Below, piece after piece: positions 36,643 through 47,188 of a DNA stretch of 64,000 nt. The position numbers were made by a program, and so were the translations under genes. How positions within the stretch are numbered: position 1 is the first letter of the stretch; the number at the start of each line of letters is the position of its first letter. Origin of the DNA: Bidens hawaiensis (lineage: Eukaryota; Streptophyta; Magnoliopsida; Asterales; Asteraceae); contig JAIQDT010005445.1 in NCBI GenBank assembly GCA_021521415.1, positions 62,001-126,000 on the forward strand, in the 5' to 3' direction. The notes below the pieces were generated by a model, which worked only from the letters and a program-made list of their open reading frames with translations, did not search any database and was not told where the DNA came from.

Positions 36643-37498
36643 TGAAATTTCTCTATGTGCAGGAATAGGCCACTCCATTGAATGACATATGGTATATGGA
36701 TAGTGGTTGTTCTAGGCACATGACTTGTGACAAGAGGTCACTTGTGAACTATGAAGAGAAATATGAAAGTCCTGTTGCCTTTGGGAGTGATGAAAATGGT
36801 GGAAAGATTGTGGGAAAAGGAATCTTGAGAAATGAAAAGGTGTCATTTGATAATGTGTTTCATGTTGAGGGACTTCAATACAATCTTCTGAGCATATCAC
36901 AGATGTGTGATAAAGGTTACAAAGTTAGTTTTGATGACTCTCATTGCTTCATCTTAAAACCTGAATTTGTGATTCCACCTGAGATGATTATGATGATGGC
37001 ACCCAGAAATGGCAACTTATATGAGTTAAATATGAAAGAAGCTATTTCAAGAGGTGGTGCATGTTTTGTTTCCAAAGCCACTGAAAATGAATCAAAATTA
37101 TGGCATAGGAAATTGTGTCATGTACACTTAAAGAACATGAATAGACTGGTCAAGGGTGAACATGTGATTGGCTTACCTACAAGAGAATTTAAGTTTGATG
37201 ATCACTGTGATTCATGTCAAAAGGGAAAGCAACACAAGTCTACTCATAAGACAAAGCTCATCAACTCAATTGATCAACCACTTGAGTTACTTCACATGGA
37301 TCTTTTTGGTCCTGTTAGTGTGCCAAGTATTGGAAAGAAAAGATACTGTTTGGTGATCATTGATGACTATTCTAGATATACTTGGGACTATTTCCTAAGT
37401 ACCAAGGATGAGTCTGCTGAGTTGATTATGGGTTGTGTTACAATGATTTAGAACAAGCTGAATAAGAAAGTCAAAATGATGAGAAGTGACAATGGTAC
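36642..37498 (+). pseudogene. E2 pol, protease to first part of integrase
   Basis: The pol frame is open from an ATG at 36642 that overlaps the gag stop, is interrupted by TAG at 36666-36668, then runs to a TAG at 37449-37451. Protease has WYMDSGCSRHMTC (near 36690), the pre-integrase region has LWHRKLCHVH and CDSCQKGKQH, and the integrase core begins with LHMDLFGPVSV and IIDDYSRYTW. The frame continues after the TAG to RSDNGT and is then cut at 37495-37498 (GTAC), where inverted E1 gag sequence begins. A pyrimidine-rich tract ending TGTGCAG|GA at 36662 resembles a 3' splice site at the gag-pol boundary. Confidence 0.85.
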
Positions 37499-37794
37499 AT
37501 TGCCTTTGTTATCTGATGGTGAGCAACATTAGTGAGGATTTCCCAAGACAAACCACGTTTCAACATGGCCAACTCTCTATCATCCATCTTCTTCATTCGT
37601 GCTTCAACAATATTATTACTGTTAGTTACTTTAGCAGGTGCCATTTAAGGTCCGTTTTTTATAAAGGTCCACATTTCAACATCATTATAACAAACAGCAG
37701 CCTCAAAGAGTACCTTCCACTTAATGAAATTCTTCTGTCAATACAACCTAGGTATCTTGTTAGTAGACACTTCCTGCTCCTCGTAACCAGACAT
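37499..37794 (-). pseudogene. Inverted gag N-terminal fragment, copy 1
   Basis: Minus-strand gag start of E1 type: ATG at 37792-37794, then MSGYEEQEVSTNKIPRLYGQ, closely similar to the E2 gag start at 33055. It covers about 100 codons with one internal stop and ends at the GTAC junction with pol. Plus-strand open frames over the same bases are antisense shadows. Confidence 0.82.
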
Positions 37795-38136
37795 ATTTTT
37801 GTATTTTTTTAAAATAAAATAAAATTAATGACAAAAATTGAAAAACTTAAACAAAAATCTTAGATTTCTTTTGAAGAACAATCAGATCTGTGGATATAAT
37901 CCGCAGATCTGATGTATCTGGTCAAGTAAGAGCAAGATCTCAAATAAGAATTCAAACATTAATATAAATGAGAGGCAGAAAACACCAAAGATTGTAGATC
38001 TGGAAGAAAAACATAGTTGTTCACGTCACGTATTAATGAAATAGTGCTTCAGCTTACGTCACTCTTCATCTTCAAATCTTCACTAACAAGCAATAATTCT
38101 TTACCCAAATAGCAGGACACAAGCTCTCATGCCACT

Positions 38137-38739
38137 TGTCGGTCCTCCACAATAACGATCGATTCACCACTGTCGTAACCCACACCGTGAGGTGTTAACA
38201 AGATAGGTTAACGACTTGCTATTTTAAGGTAAGAAAGATATTGTGTCAATGGCGGAATCACTAACACTATATGTATTTCTTGAAATTACAAAAGTAAACA
38301 AAACACAAACTGTTACTCAAAAGATTTCCATTTATAGTAATATCAACACAAACAGGAATCGATTAGGTTTACAGAAAGGGAATGTTTTGTCAGGTCGTAT
38401 TAAAAGGGCGACCGTCAATATCAATGTCAGGAATAATATATCTACGTCCGTCTCTTTTAAAGAATGCCCTAATTATTCCTTATATAGTCCTATCTAACAG
38501 CTTTCATTCCTTCTAGAAACCATAATTAATGAAGCGTATTCAGTAAATCCTATTACAAAATGTTCTAAGTAAAAAACAGGTCTTCGGGTAGGCTTTGGAG
38601 CCTTTGTCTTCTTCAAGTAGACTTGGTAACCAAAGTGTGTTGGGGAAAAATTCTCCGGGTATACTTTACTTAGAATATTTTCCTTAGAAAATATTCACCT
38701 AGCAGACTTCAATCTTCTTGACCATAGCAAACTTTGCCC
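38137..38739 (-). repeat. Partial E1-type LTR, copy 1
   Basis: First 603 bases (U5 side, plus-strand left end) of the LTR found complete at 58158-59271, almost identical to it. It breaks off after CTTTGCCC and joins the E2 reverse transcriptase at 38740. A plus-strand open frame at 38243-38497 recurs in all three LTR copies and is not called a gene. Confidence 0.85.
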
Positions 38740-39533
38740 AAACTAAATATGTGCAGGACATTTTGAATAAGTTCAACTGTCATGATTACAAGACTGCTTC
38801 AACTCCAATGGACACCAAAGAAAAGATGATAGCTGATGGAAAGGGGGAGTCAGTTGATGAGCATGAATACAGAGCCAAGATTGGATCTCTGATGTATCTG
38901 ACTGCAACAAGGCCAGATATCATGTTTGCTGTGTGTGTGTGTGCTAGGTTCCAGTCAAATTCAAAAGTCTCCCACATGAATGCTGTTAAAAGAATATTCA
39001 GATAATTGAAGGGAAGACCAGACTTAGGGATTTGGTATCCAAAGAACCAATCCTTTGATTTGAATGCATATACAGACAGTGATTATGATGGATGCAATAT
39101 GAGTAGAAAGTCAACATCAGGGGGATGCCAGTTTTTGGGAGAAAGGCTAGTGTCATGGCAATGCAAGAAACAGACTACGGTATTAATCTCCACTGCAGAA
39201 GTTGAATATGTTGCTACATCTGCCAGTTGTGCACAAGTTCTCTGGATTCAAAATCAGATGCTGGACTATGGTTTGAATTTTCTAAACACCCCTATTCTGA
39301 TTGATAATACTGCTGCATATTTTACTGTTAAGAATCATGTGCAACATTCTAAGACTAAGCACATTGAGATCAGACATCACTTCATCGGGGATTGCAGTGA
39401 AAAAGGTCTGATTGAAATGCAAAGAGTTGATACAAGTGATAATTTGGCTGACATATTCACCAAACCACTTGATAGAACCAGATTCAACTTTCTTTTGAAA
39501 GCCCTGGGGATGATCAACTCTGATGAAATCTGA
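38740..39533 (+). pseudogene. E2 pol, end of reverse transcriptase and RNase H
   Basis: Coding sequence resumes with YVQDILNKFNCHDYKTASTP, continues through a stretch typical of the reverse transcriptase/RNase H connection (IGSLMYLTATRPDIMFAV), and RNase H (YTDSDYDGCNMSRKST, HSKTKHIEIRHHFI). A TAA at 39003-39005 replaces a tyrosine-like position. The frame ends at a normal-looking stop at 39531-39533. Everything between RSDNGT of the integrase and this point is missing. Confidence 0.87.
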
Positions 39534-39606
39534 TTAAGGATGTGTGCTTAGTTGGGTACCTCTATGTGCTACTTGAATATATTAGAAGAGGTCACACATG
39601 TTGAAT

Positions 39607-39714
39607 GTTACTGAGTATGTTACTGAGTATGTTACTGAATATGTTACTAAGTATGTTACTGAATATGTTACTGAGTATGTTACTGAATATGTTACTGAGT
39701 ATGTTACTGAATAT
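39607..39714 (+). repeat. 12-bp tandem repeat, nine units
   Basis: Nine head-to-tail copies of GTTACTGARTAT, differing only at one or two positions, lie about 70 bases after the pol stop of E2. No matching array is seen in E1 or E3. Confidence 0.9.
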
Positions 39715-40199
39715 GTTAAGTGTTATGTGACTTAACTGTTTCTATGTGTGTCTCTCTGTGATAACTGATTATTTTATTAGAGATAACACATATTGATTAT
39801 GTTTCAAATAAATGTTGATTGAATATGTTTTTGATTATGTCACTGTTTTGATGTTAACTGATAGGTGCTTAAGTAACTATCTGTGCAATTTGCTTGAAAT
39901 TGATGTAATTCTTGACTATCATGTTAACTGATCTGATGTTATGATAAGCAGTTTGATCTGTTTAGGTGAAATTGAATGCTTATGTGATGTCATGAGTAAT
40001 CAATGTTTATGGTTACTTGAATATGTTCTTAATCTGATCTTCTGAAGTTGTTAAGATAGGATAGACATTGAATGAGAGTACAGTCTGTTTTTCTTGATGA
40101 TGTTAAGAATGATTAAGATTTGAGTGTGTGATGCAACTGTTTGTGTCAAAATGTGTTTTATGTCAAAATTAAGTGATTCAATGAAATTTATAATAAATT

Positions 40200-41500
40200 T
40201 TGCATAAATACTATATTTTGGTCAAAACATGAGCAAGTTGATTAATGGTGTAGAGATATGATAAGATTATTCAGTTCAAGCTTTCAAGAAGCTTAAAAGA
40301 AGGATTTTTTTTTAAAAGGAAATGTCTCAAGTAGTTATTTTTGCTGAAAATTATGTCATTTGCCCAGTTGGAAGGACATGCACTTGTGTATGTTTGGTCC
40401 TCAAATCTCTATAGATTCGAAGGATAGCCATTGACCTGAAAACTGAATGCATTTGGGGCAATTATGACTTGTTTCTTATTTCTTCACTTAAAACTATGTC
40501 AATAACTCTGACTTTGACAGGACATATATTCACATGTATGTTTGGTCCTGTTGACCACTTTAGGTCAAAACAGGATAGCCATTAACCTGATAAGAAAGAG
40601 ATATTGGGGTGATTGAATATTAAACTGTATTTAATGGGAAATGATAGTACATTGACTACTTAGCTGATCATATGGAATTAATAGGCTAAAAAGACCTTAG
40701 TATAGTCATTGACATGTATGGTTGCTTTCCCATGATGATGTAAATCTAAGGTGATATAAACATAATGAATATGCTAATCTTTATGTGGAGATGCATAGTT
40801 GTTTTGCATGTCTCAAGATAGATCTCTCCGAATGATACGGCTGAAAAGTGATTACCCAGTCATACACGAGCCTGTTGTTATTTGGTCAACCAAAATGAAA
40901 CATTTTTAAATATGACAAAGAACATGCTTTAAGAAAATTTGAGAAAATATCAAAAACAAGGGGAAGAATGAATAAATCAACCAAAAGTTGATAAGTGTTT
41001 TAAATATTTTATCAAACAAGAGGGTTACAACAAGAACTACAAAGATGCTGGCAAAATCTGTCTCATCTTGAATGAAAGGCATGTTGCTAACTGTAAGTCC
41101 AACGTTCAACCTCTATATATGTTTGAATCTAAAAATACAAAAATACAATAAATTCTGTCATACAAAAAAAACTATTTTTGACCAAATACAGGAGGTTGGA
41201 GTCAAATTGGGGTGATCAGGGGAAAGCCAAATAAGCTTTGAGAAGAGATATGAGGCATCATAGCACAGTGTTGACCATTATTACATTATGCTCAAATTGA
41301 ACTTTAATCATATCACCAAAGAAATGAAAATCATGCTAAGTTTATACCTGCTGTTAACCTATCTAAGTTGTCATAATAATGCTGAGAGTGAAGTAATGAG
41401 ATAGCTACTTAGTCAATATGATCCCATTCCTGAGATCTTTTCAGTTTAATAAAGATATTGTTTTGAAATGAATTATAACTGAAATTTGATCTCTAAATGC
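40200..41500 (+). other. Conserved noncoding block between pol and third ORF (E2)
   Basis: No long ORF. It shares anchors with E1 and E3: CAGTCATACACGAGCC at 40857-40872, GGGAAAGCCAAATAAGCTTT near 41220-41240, and a GAAATTTGATC stretch near 41480. It also holds two copies of a hairpin-plus-motif unit at 40371-40464 and 40516-40614. Each has an inverted AGGAC...GTCCT pair, then GGATAGCCATTRACCTGA, then a GGGGYRATT end. Confidence 0.75.
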
Positions 41501-41599
41501 ACCATTTGCTCTTAAACTATGTTCTGAAATGATACATAACTTAGAAATGTCTTTGACAAGTGGTTTAAGTCAAAAAGTGTTGCATTTTGCCTAAAATAG

Positions 41600-42600
41600 G
41601 TTGAATATGTAAGTTAGAGTAAGGTTTGATGCTTTATAACCTTCTCGAGCACAAACTGTTTGAATATGCATTTTCGGGTAAGGTTTGAAAATTCTCAAAC
41701 TTTCCGAGTAAGATTAGTCATGTTTGACTTGTTTATGTGTGAATATGTTGTTTCGGGTAAGGTTTGATAATTTTCAAACTTTCCAAGTAAGCTTAGTCAT
41801 TTCTGACTAACTTTATGATTTTCGAGCATGCTTTGAAGTGTTTACACTTTTCGGGTAGAGTACACTGTTGCACTCATTTTCCCGAGTAAGCTTGAAGTCT
41901 TGAGATGATTATGTGTTGAAATAGCTATCTTTTAACAAGAAATTCTTGTTTCGAGCAAGCTATGCATGTTATATGCTAGTTTCGAGTAAGCTATGCATGT
42001 TATATGCTGATTGTGTTTCCAAGCAAACTTTGTGAACTTAAGTGAGTACACCGAGTAAGCTTTGTGTGAATATGTTGTTAGGAAAGACTTATTAATCTTT
42101 CTGGGCACGCTTAGATGTTACTGTTTAAGTTTGTCATTTTTCGGGTATGGTTTGAAATGTTGAGTTTCCTCGAGCAAGGGAATACCTTATGATTGAATGT
42201 GTTTATCCTAGCGAGCTTAGTGCTAACTTAGGATTTTCGAGCAAGCTCTATGAAATTTTAGACTATAGCACACTTAAATGTTTATGTGTTTAAGTTCATT
42301 CCTAGCATGCTCTGTGATATGTGTGTTTATGATTTCTTTGAAATTACAAGTGTTTTCGAGCAAACTTTGTTTTCGGAGCACACTTTATGTTTCGGGTACA
42401 CTTGTGTTCCTTCAATATACTTGGTAATTTCAAACTTTAACTTTCCGAGTAAACTGTCTGCTAGAATTTCTTTTCGAGCACACTTTGTATTATATGAAAG
42501 TTATTCATGTATACTTTACATAAGATTGTTGTCCGAGCACACTTTTCATTTGAAAGAGTGCTCGAGCACACTATGTATACAAGCATACTTGAATGAATGC
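41600..42600 (+). repeat. Motif array upstream of E2 third ORF
   Basis: About 29 degenerate copies of a short motif occur at 20-50-base spacing, for example TTCGGGTAAGGTTTGA, TTCGAGCAAGCT, CCGAGTAAGCTTTG and TTCGAGCACACTTTG. This is the same motif as in U3 of the E2 LTR at 31609-32260 and as in E1. Between the array and the ATG at 43127 a pyrimidine-rich acceptor-like TTTGTGTTTTTGTGCAG ends at 43000, and a TATA-like TCTATATAA is at 43003-43011. Confidence 0.75.
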
Positions 42601-43126
42601 GTTGATTGAATATGTTAGTTAGTATGATAAAATTGATTATGATTCTTTTAGGGTTTGTGATAGATAAGTTTTAATTTGAAATTGAGAAATGCTTGAGTAA
42701 CTTTATCTTTGCATACTTTACCATTTTTGGACACATTTTTAAATAGGTAACAAAACCATTCTTGAAATAGATAAGAAAGTTAGGTGATAAAAGACAAAAT
42801 ACTTTTAAAGATTCTCACTTTATCTGAAATGCTAAAGAAAAGCAAAATATGCAGACCTTTATTCATAACTCTTTTCTGATAAAGCTACAGATATGTACCT
42901 TACATCTGTCTTAACGCTCATTAAAAGAAGACCTGTATATGCTATTCAAAATTGAAACTTCACATTTCAAGAGTAACTCACATTTGTGTTTTTGTGCAGA
43001 TTTCTATATAATTCAAGACAACGGTTTGAATTGAAATACCATTTATATTTTTTATTCTTAATATATATAATCACTTTGAGATCCAACTGATAATTGTGTG
43101 TTTATTGATATAACAGAAAATCAGCA

Positions 43127-43622
43127 ATGGATCCAACTCCAAGTAATTACAATTCCTACAAACATCATCTTTATGAAGAACTGAAGAAAGCATTGCAACG
43201 TGTTCAAACCCTAATGTCTGAGGTTGAGAAGATCTCAGCTTCCCCAAAACAGGGGGAGAAATCACTGAATCAGGGGGAGAATTCGCTGAAGGTTCTCTCA
43301 ATTTATGAAAAGAACAGCTCAGACGATGAAGCTGACAGTGTTCCAGAAGAAGAAAAGAAAGATCTTGAGGAAAGAAAGAAATTGAAAGGGAAGGAAATTG
43401 CTCAAGATGATGATAAAATTCAGACTTTAAATTCTCAGAAAGAAAATACAATGGACTCAGAAATGAATGAATCTGAATCAGAAGCAAAAAGAATCTATGT
43501 ACAAAGAATGACAGAAATTCATGACAGAGAATTTCTGAGTCAAATGTTGTCTGACAAAGACTTTGAAGAACAAGAAAATTTGTTGAAAATGTTTGAAGAT
43601 GAGAAAAGGCTAAGAGATGAAG
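43127..43622 (+). CDS. E2 third ORF, 5' part (split by E3)
   Basis: This is the start of the E2 ORF that follows pol, with its ATG at 43127. It is interrupted after codon 165 by E3, and the frame continues exactly at 56016 when one copy of the TGAAG target duplication is removed. The joined ORF would have 472 codons including the stop. This part is charged and coiled-coil-like (LYEELKKALQ, SEVEKISASPKQGE), acidic in the middle. It resembles the E1 third-ORF segment at 20745-21080. It lacks the N-terminal domain seen in E1 and E3. Before E3 arrived this frame was intact, unlike gag and pol of the same element. Function unknown. Confidence 0.75.
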
Positions 43623-44046
43623 TGTTGGTGCATAGATGTCAGTAGTTCATAGTCTAGTGTCTGTAATCGAGTCTGTAATGTTATTTATGTTTTTGTTTAA
43701 GCGAAGTTGTTAACAAGTTCGCCTAGGCGAACTTGTTGAACAAGCGAAGTTATGGACAACTTCGCCTGAACATATCAGGCGAAGTTGTCGTGTATTTATA
43801 TACAAGCTTACGGCTTGGTTTAGGGTTAATCAGTTGGTTAAGAAGTTAGTCGTTTGAGTCGATCGAGTCGACGAGAGTCTGTATCAGTGATTCATATCAC
43901 GTGAGTTCGGTTATTAATATATAACGTGTTTCGGTTTACTCGTGTGTGTTTGTTTGTTTTGCTTTCTACGCTCGTAACGATCTACGCAGGGATTCCGCAC
44001 CTGAGTAGACCGAGATATCTCGTGTGATCCGTCCAGGGAACCTACA
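43623..44046 (+). repeat. 5' LTR of E3
   Basis: 424 bp, TGTTGGTGCATAG...GGGAACCTACA. Palindromic GCGAAGTT/AACTTCGC units fill 43700-43790 immediately upstream of a TATA-like TATTTATATAC (43793-43803). Confidence 0.95.
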
Positions 44047-44048
44047 AT

Positions 44049-44063
44049 TGGTATCAGAGCATT
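44049..44063 (+). other. Primer binding site of E3
   Basis: TGGTATCAGAGCATT, two bases after the LTR; a good match to the initiator tRNA-Met site. Confidence 0.85.
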
Positions 44064-44247
44064 TGCTCGATTGTGTGGTTCGGGATATTCACGCGGGTGT
44101 AAAAATCGTCCCGTTTCGACTATTCGCGGGACGTGTTTTCTGTGTTTTTGATCATTCTTACCTCCTACCATAGTGTTCAAGCCTTTACACCGTCAAAAAC
44201 CTCGTTAAAATCCGATTTACAGATCTGCAGAAACTTCGTGTTCATCA

Positions 44248-44504
44248 GGCGAAGTTGCCGTCACTGTTCGTAGGGTTTCGGCGAAGATATAAGGTTAAGC
44301 GAAGTTATCCACAACTTCACCTACCTTCTCAAGTTCGCCTAATTCAAGCGAAGTTCTCTACAACTTCGCCTACCTCTTAAGTTCGCTTACCTCAAGCGAA
44401 GTTAAGAATCAGCGAAGTTAATCAGCAGTGTTATCAGCGGAGTTCTTCAGCGAAGTTCTCTACAACTTCGCCTACTTCAAGCGAAGTTATCCGTAACTTC
44501 GCCT
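44248..44504 (+). repeat. GCGAAGTT palindrome array in E3 leader
   Basis: About a dozen half-sites GCGAAGTT or AACTTCGC occur, several paired as inverted repeats 5-8 bases apart (for example GCGAAGTTCTCTACAACTTCGC twice in shortened form and GCGAAGTTATCCGTAACTTCGC-like units). They lie in the untranslated leader between the primer site and gag. Confidence 0.85.
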
Positions 44505-44566
44505 ACAGTACTTTAATAAAAAAAAAAAATTTCTTAATTTTTCACGTTTCTTACTTTTCGGGAAAG

Positions 44567-47188
44567 ATGTCGTCAATCAACATCTCTGAGTTAGTGAAGA
44601 TGGAAGTTGAAGCAGGGTCAGCTACCAAGGCCCCAAGATTGCTGAAGGGAACCGATTTCGTTGCATGGAAGGATCGGTTCATACAATACGTCAAATACCA
44701 GGATGCGAAGATGTGGGTATGCATCCAGGATGGTTATATTCCACCAGTCATGGAGTATGAAGGTCGTGATCAAATTAAAAAGTATAGTAAAATGGAAGAA
44801 GAAGAGAAAAAGATGTATGAAGCCGAGAGCAAGGCTCATGCTGCTATTACTATGGCTCTTCCTCAAGAGATCCTTCATACGTTCAGAAAGTATACGTCGG
44901 CAAGAGAGCTTTGGGAAGCTCTTGAGAACAGATTTGAAGGGAATGTAGGAATCCGGGCTTCAAAGATAAAATTGCTCAAAACCCAGTTCTCAGTCTTCAA
45001 GTATTTGAAGAATGAATCCTTAGATGATATTATCACTCGATATTACCATCTGATGACTGAATTGAGCAACTATTCAATTTCCTACCGAGAAGAAGAAATA
45101 GTTGAGAAGCTTCTAGATGCTCTCCCACCAAAATGGGTGATGTACACTGTGCTGATGAGGGAAGACAAGGACTTTCCCACATATGATCTTGAAACGGCAG
45201 TCAACAAGCTCAGAACCTTTGAGCTTAACATGGTCAGAAAAGAGACACCTATGGATCAGGTTCAAGATCCAGGTGTGTATGGAGCTAAAGTCAACACTAG
45301 CTCAGGATCGAAGACTGAATCTGCTGCCTACAACACAAAGGGAGAGTCGGGCCCCAACTCATCACATGAGGGGCATGTGTCAGTTAACACAAATGGGGAT
45401 GTTTGCTATGTAGCAGCTGGATCGAGTGGTTCTCAACCCCAGGTAAGCAAGAGTAGTTGCTCTCCAAGTTCTCCCAGCAACAACTACTCCAAGATGCCTA
45501 TGAGTGTCAAGTCTGCTGAAGAGCAGTTTGGTCTCTATGCTTCTTTCATTGCTTCCTATGAGAACTACATTCAAGGGAAGATTGTTGATCCAGCTATGTT
45601 GGATGAAGATTACGATCAGATTGATGCTGACGATATGGAAGAAATGGATTTACAATGGCAAATGGCCATGATCGTGAGAAGAGTAAAGAGGTTTATGAGA
45701 AAGACGGGAAGGAAGTTTGTCGGTGGAAAGCCGGGGTTTGACAAGGCAAAGGTAAGATGCTACAATTGTCAACAAAACGGTCACTTTGCAAAAGAATGCA
45801 GGAATGAGCGTGTGGAACGAAGTCAGGGTAGGTCTCCACAGCAAAGTGAGGGTAGAAAAGATTATAGTGCCATGATGTCTAGAGCAGATGGAGAATACAA
45901 CTGGAACCTGCTTTCTAAAGAAACTTTTGAGCAGGCAAATTTGGCAAAGGTAGAAACTGAAGAAAGTGAGAAGGTTACCGGAGAGGAAAAAGCTCTAATG
46001 GCAGACGTTAATGACCAGCTCTCCGAGGTATGTTCTAAACCAACTTGTTCAAAATGTGAGAACTTGTCTGAGCAACTAGCAACCATAACCGATCAGTATG
46101 TTAGGTTGGATGCTGAATTTAAAACCTTAAAAGAAGATCATCACTTTATTAAATCAAGAGAAAATAATTATAAAATTAAAATAAAAGCTTGTGAAAAAGA
46201 TGTTAAAAGTCTAAAAACAAAACTTGCTGAAAAAATTGAAGTGATTGATTTAAGTTATGAAGTTTTGGAAGAAAAGACCAAACTAATTGCTGAGAGAGAA
46301 AAACAGATTGCTGACCACCAGGTGAAAGTGGTGGAACTGAATCGAAAACTGGAGCAGTTCAGAAATTCTTCTGCTATTCTTGATCACCTTGTTAGTGATC
46401 AAGGTTCCTCTGCTAAGAGAGGAGGAATCGGTTATCATGAGGTTCCACCACCGTACAATCACAATTACACTTTTAACCTTAGTGTTCAGAAATCTGTTGA
46501 TTTTGAGGTTGCTCAGACAGTGCCAATTAAGGTAACTGTTAAAGAACCAAATGTTAGTAAAGGCGAAACAAGTTCGCCTGTTTCAAGTGTTGAAATTTCT
46601 GATCAAAGTCCAGTCTCATCAGATTCGGATAACTCATCCGAGTCTGGTAAGGCAAAAGAGGAGGTTGTGTTACCCAAGAGTGGAGAAAAAGATAAAACAA
46701 ATAAAAGTAGTACTCCACTAAACCCGTACGTCCCACCATATGTGAGACGAACTGGCGGTAATATAGCCTCGACAACTAAAACACCGGTTGATAAAAAAGT
46801 TGAGCATAGGTGTTGTTTTAGATGTAATCAATTAGGACATCTTGTTGCAAATTGCCCTCTGAAGCAGCAATTCAGAGGTGTGAGGCCTACTAAAACTGAG
46901 AATAAGCCTAATAGTTATTATCATGCTGCTAAAAATGAAAACCATTTAAAATTCAAAAATGTGACTAATTCAGGTTTTCATAGAAACAAATCTCAGTTTT
47001 ACACTACTAATAACCAAACCACAAGCTATAATTCTTTCAATTCACAACGGTTTGGAAGGCCTCACAATCAATCTTCAATGAGATACCATAATGGGACTTA
47101 CAGGAATTACCGAGATACTAACTTTGGAAAGCCAAAGTTTGGGATGTATAGATCCAAGACCAATTGGTCTTGGGTCCCTAAATTCTAA
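44567..47188 (+). CDS. E3 gag, intact
   Basis: An 873-codon open frame with ATG at 44567, no stops. An N-terminal capsid-like domain (residues about 20-230; WKDRFIQYVKY and LWEALENRFEG motifs) is followed by QIDADDMEEMDLQWQMAM, which is also seen in E1 and E2 gag. The first zinc knuckle CYNCQQNGHFAKEC is near residue 398, a long coiled-coil-like region lies at about 490-610, a serine-rich acidic part follows, and the second knuckle CFRCNQLGHLVANC is near residue 750. The end is asparagine-, tyrosine- and arginine-rich. It would form the virus-like particle core and bind the element RNA. The stop TAA at 47186-47188 lies just before a pyrimidine-rich TTTATTGTGCAG. Confidence 0.92.
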   Translation: MSSINISELVKMEVEAGSATKAPRLLKGTDFVAWKDRFIQYVKYQDAKMWVCIQDGYIPPVMEYEGRDQIKKYSKMEEEEKKMYEAESKAHAAITMALPQEILHTFRKYTSARELWEALENRFEGNVGIRASKIKLLKTQFSVFKYLKNESLDDIITRYYHLMTELSNYSISYREEEIVEKLLDALPPKWVMYTVLMREDKDFPTYDLETAVNKLRTFELNMVRKETPMDQVQDPGVYGAKVNTSSGSKTESAAYNTKGESGPNSSHEGHVSVNTNGDVCYVAAGSSGSQPQVSKSSCSPSSPSNNYSKMPMSVKSAEEQFGLYASFIASYENYIQGKIVDPAMLDEDYDQIDADDMEEMDLQWQMAMIVRRVKRFMRKTGRKFVGGKPGFDKAKVRCYNCQQNGHFAKECRNERVERSQGRSPQQSEGRKDYSAMMSRADGEYNWNLLSKETFEQANLAKVETEESEKVTGEEKALMADVNDQLSEVCSKPTCSKCENLSEQLATITDQYVRLDAEFKTLKEDHHFIKSRENNYKIKIKACEKDVKSLKTKLAEKIEVIDLSYEVLEEKTKLIAEREKQIADHQVKVVELNRKLEQFRNSSAILDHLVSDQGSSAKRGGIGYHEVPPPYNHNYTFNLSVQKSVDFEVAQTVPIKVTVKEPNVSKGETSSPVSSVEISDQSPVSSDSDNSSESGKAKEEVVLPKSGEKDKTNKSSTPLNPYVPPYVRRTGGNIASTTKTPVDKKVEHRCCFRCNQLGHLVANCPLKQQFRGVRPTKTENKPNSYYHAAKNENHLKFKNVTNSGFHRNKSQFYTTNNQTTSYNSFNSQRFGRPHNQSSMRYHNGTYRNYRDTNFGKPKFGMYRSKTNWSWVPKF

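Larger units (their letters stand above)
37047..38739 (+). repeat. Chimeric duplicated block, copy 1
   Basis: 1693 bp, matching 57067-58760 with only a few differences (for example T/G in CTGTTAGTG, G/T in GAGAAGTGAC, and one extra base in an A/T run). It contains E2 pol (37047-37498), then in inverted orientation the first part of the E1 gag (37499-37794, ATG at 37794), its leader, and an LTR piece (38137-38739) truncated at CTTTGCCC. The inverted gag piece has an in-frame stop present in both copies, so the two copies share one origin. Confidence 0.88.

Noticed and set aside
37486..37812. Open frame repeated at 57506-57862
   Set aside because: It is the antisense shadow of the inverted gag start.
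39607..39714. Possible CRISPR-like or telomere-like array
   Set aside because: Units are head to tail with no spacers, and the unit is not a plant telomere repeat (TTTAGGG).
41600..42600. Decayed coding sequence between E2 pol and the third ORF
   Set aside because: The apparent regularity comes from the short motif array; no frame stays open and no domain is seen.
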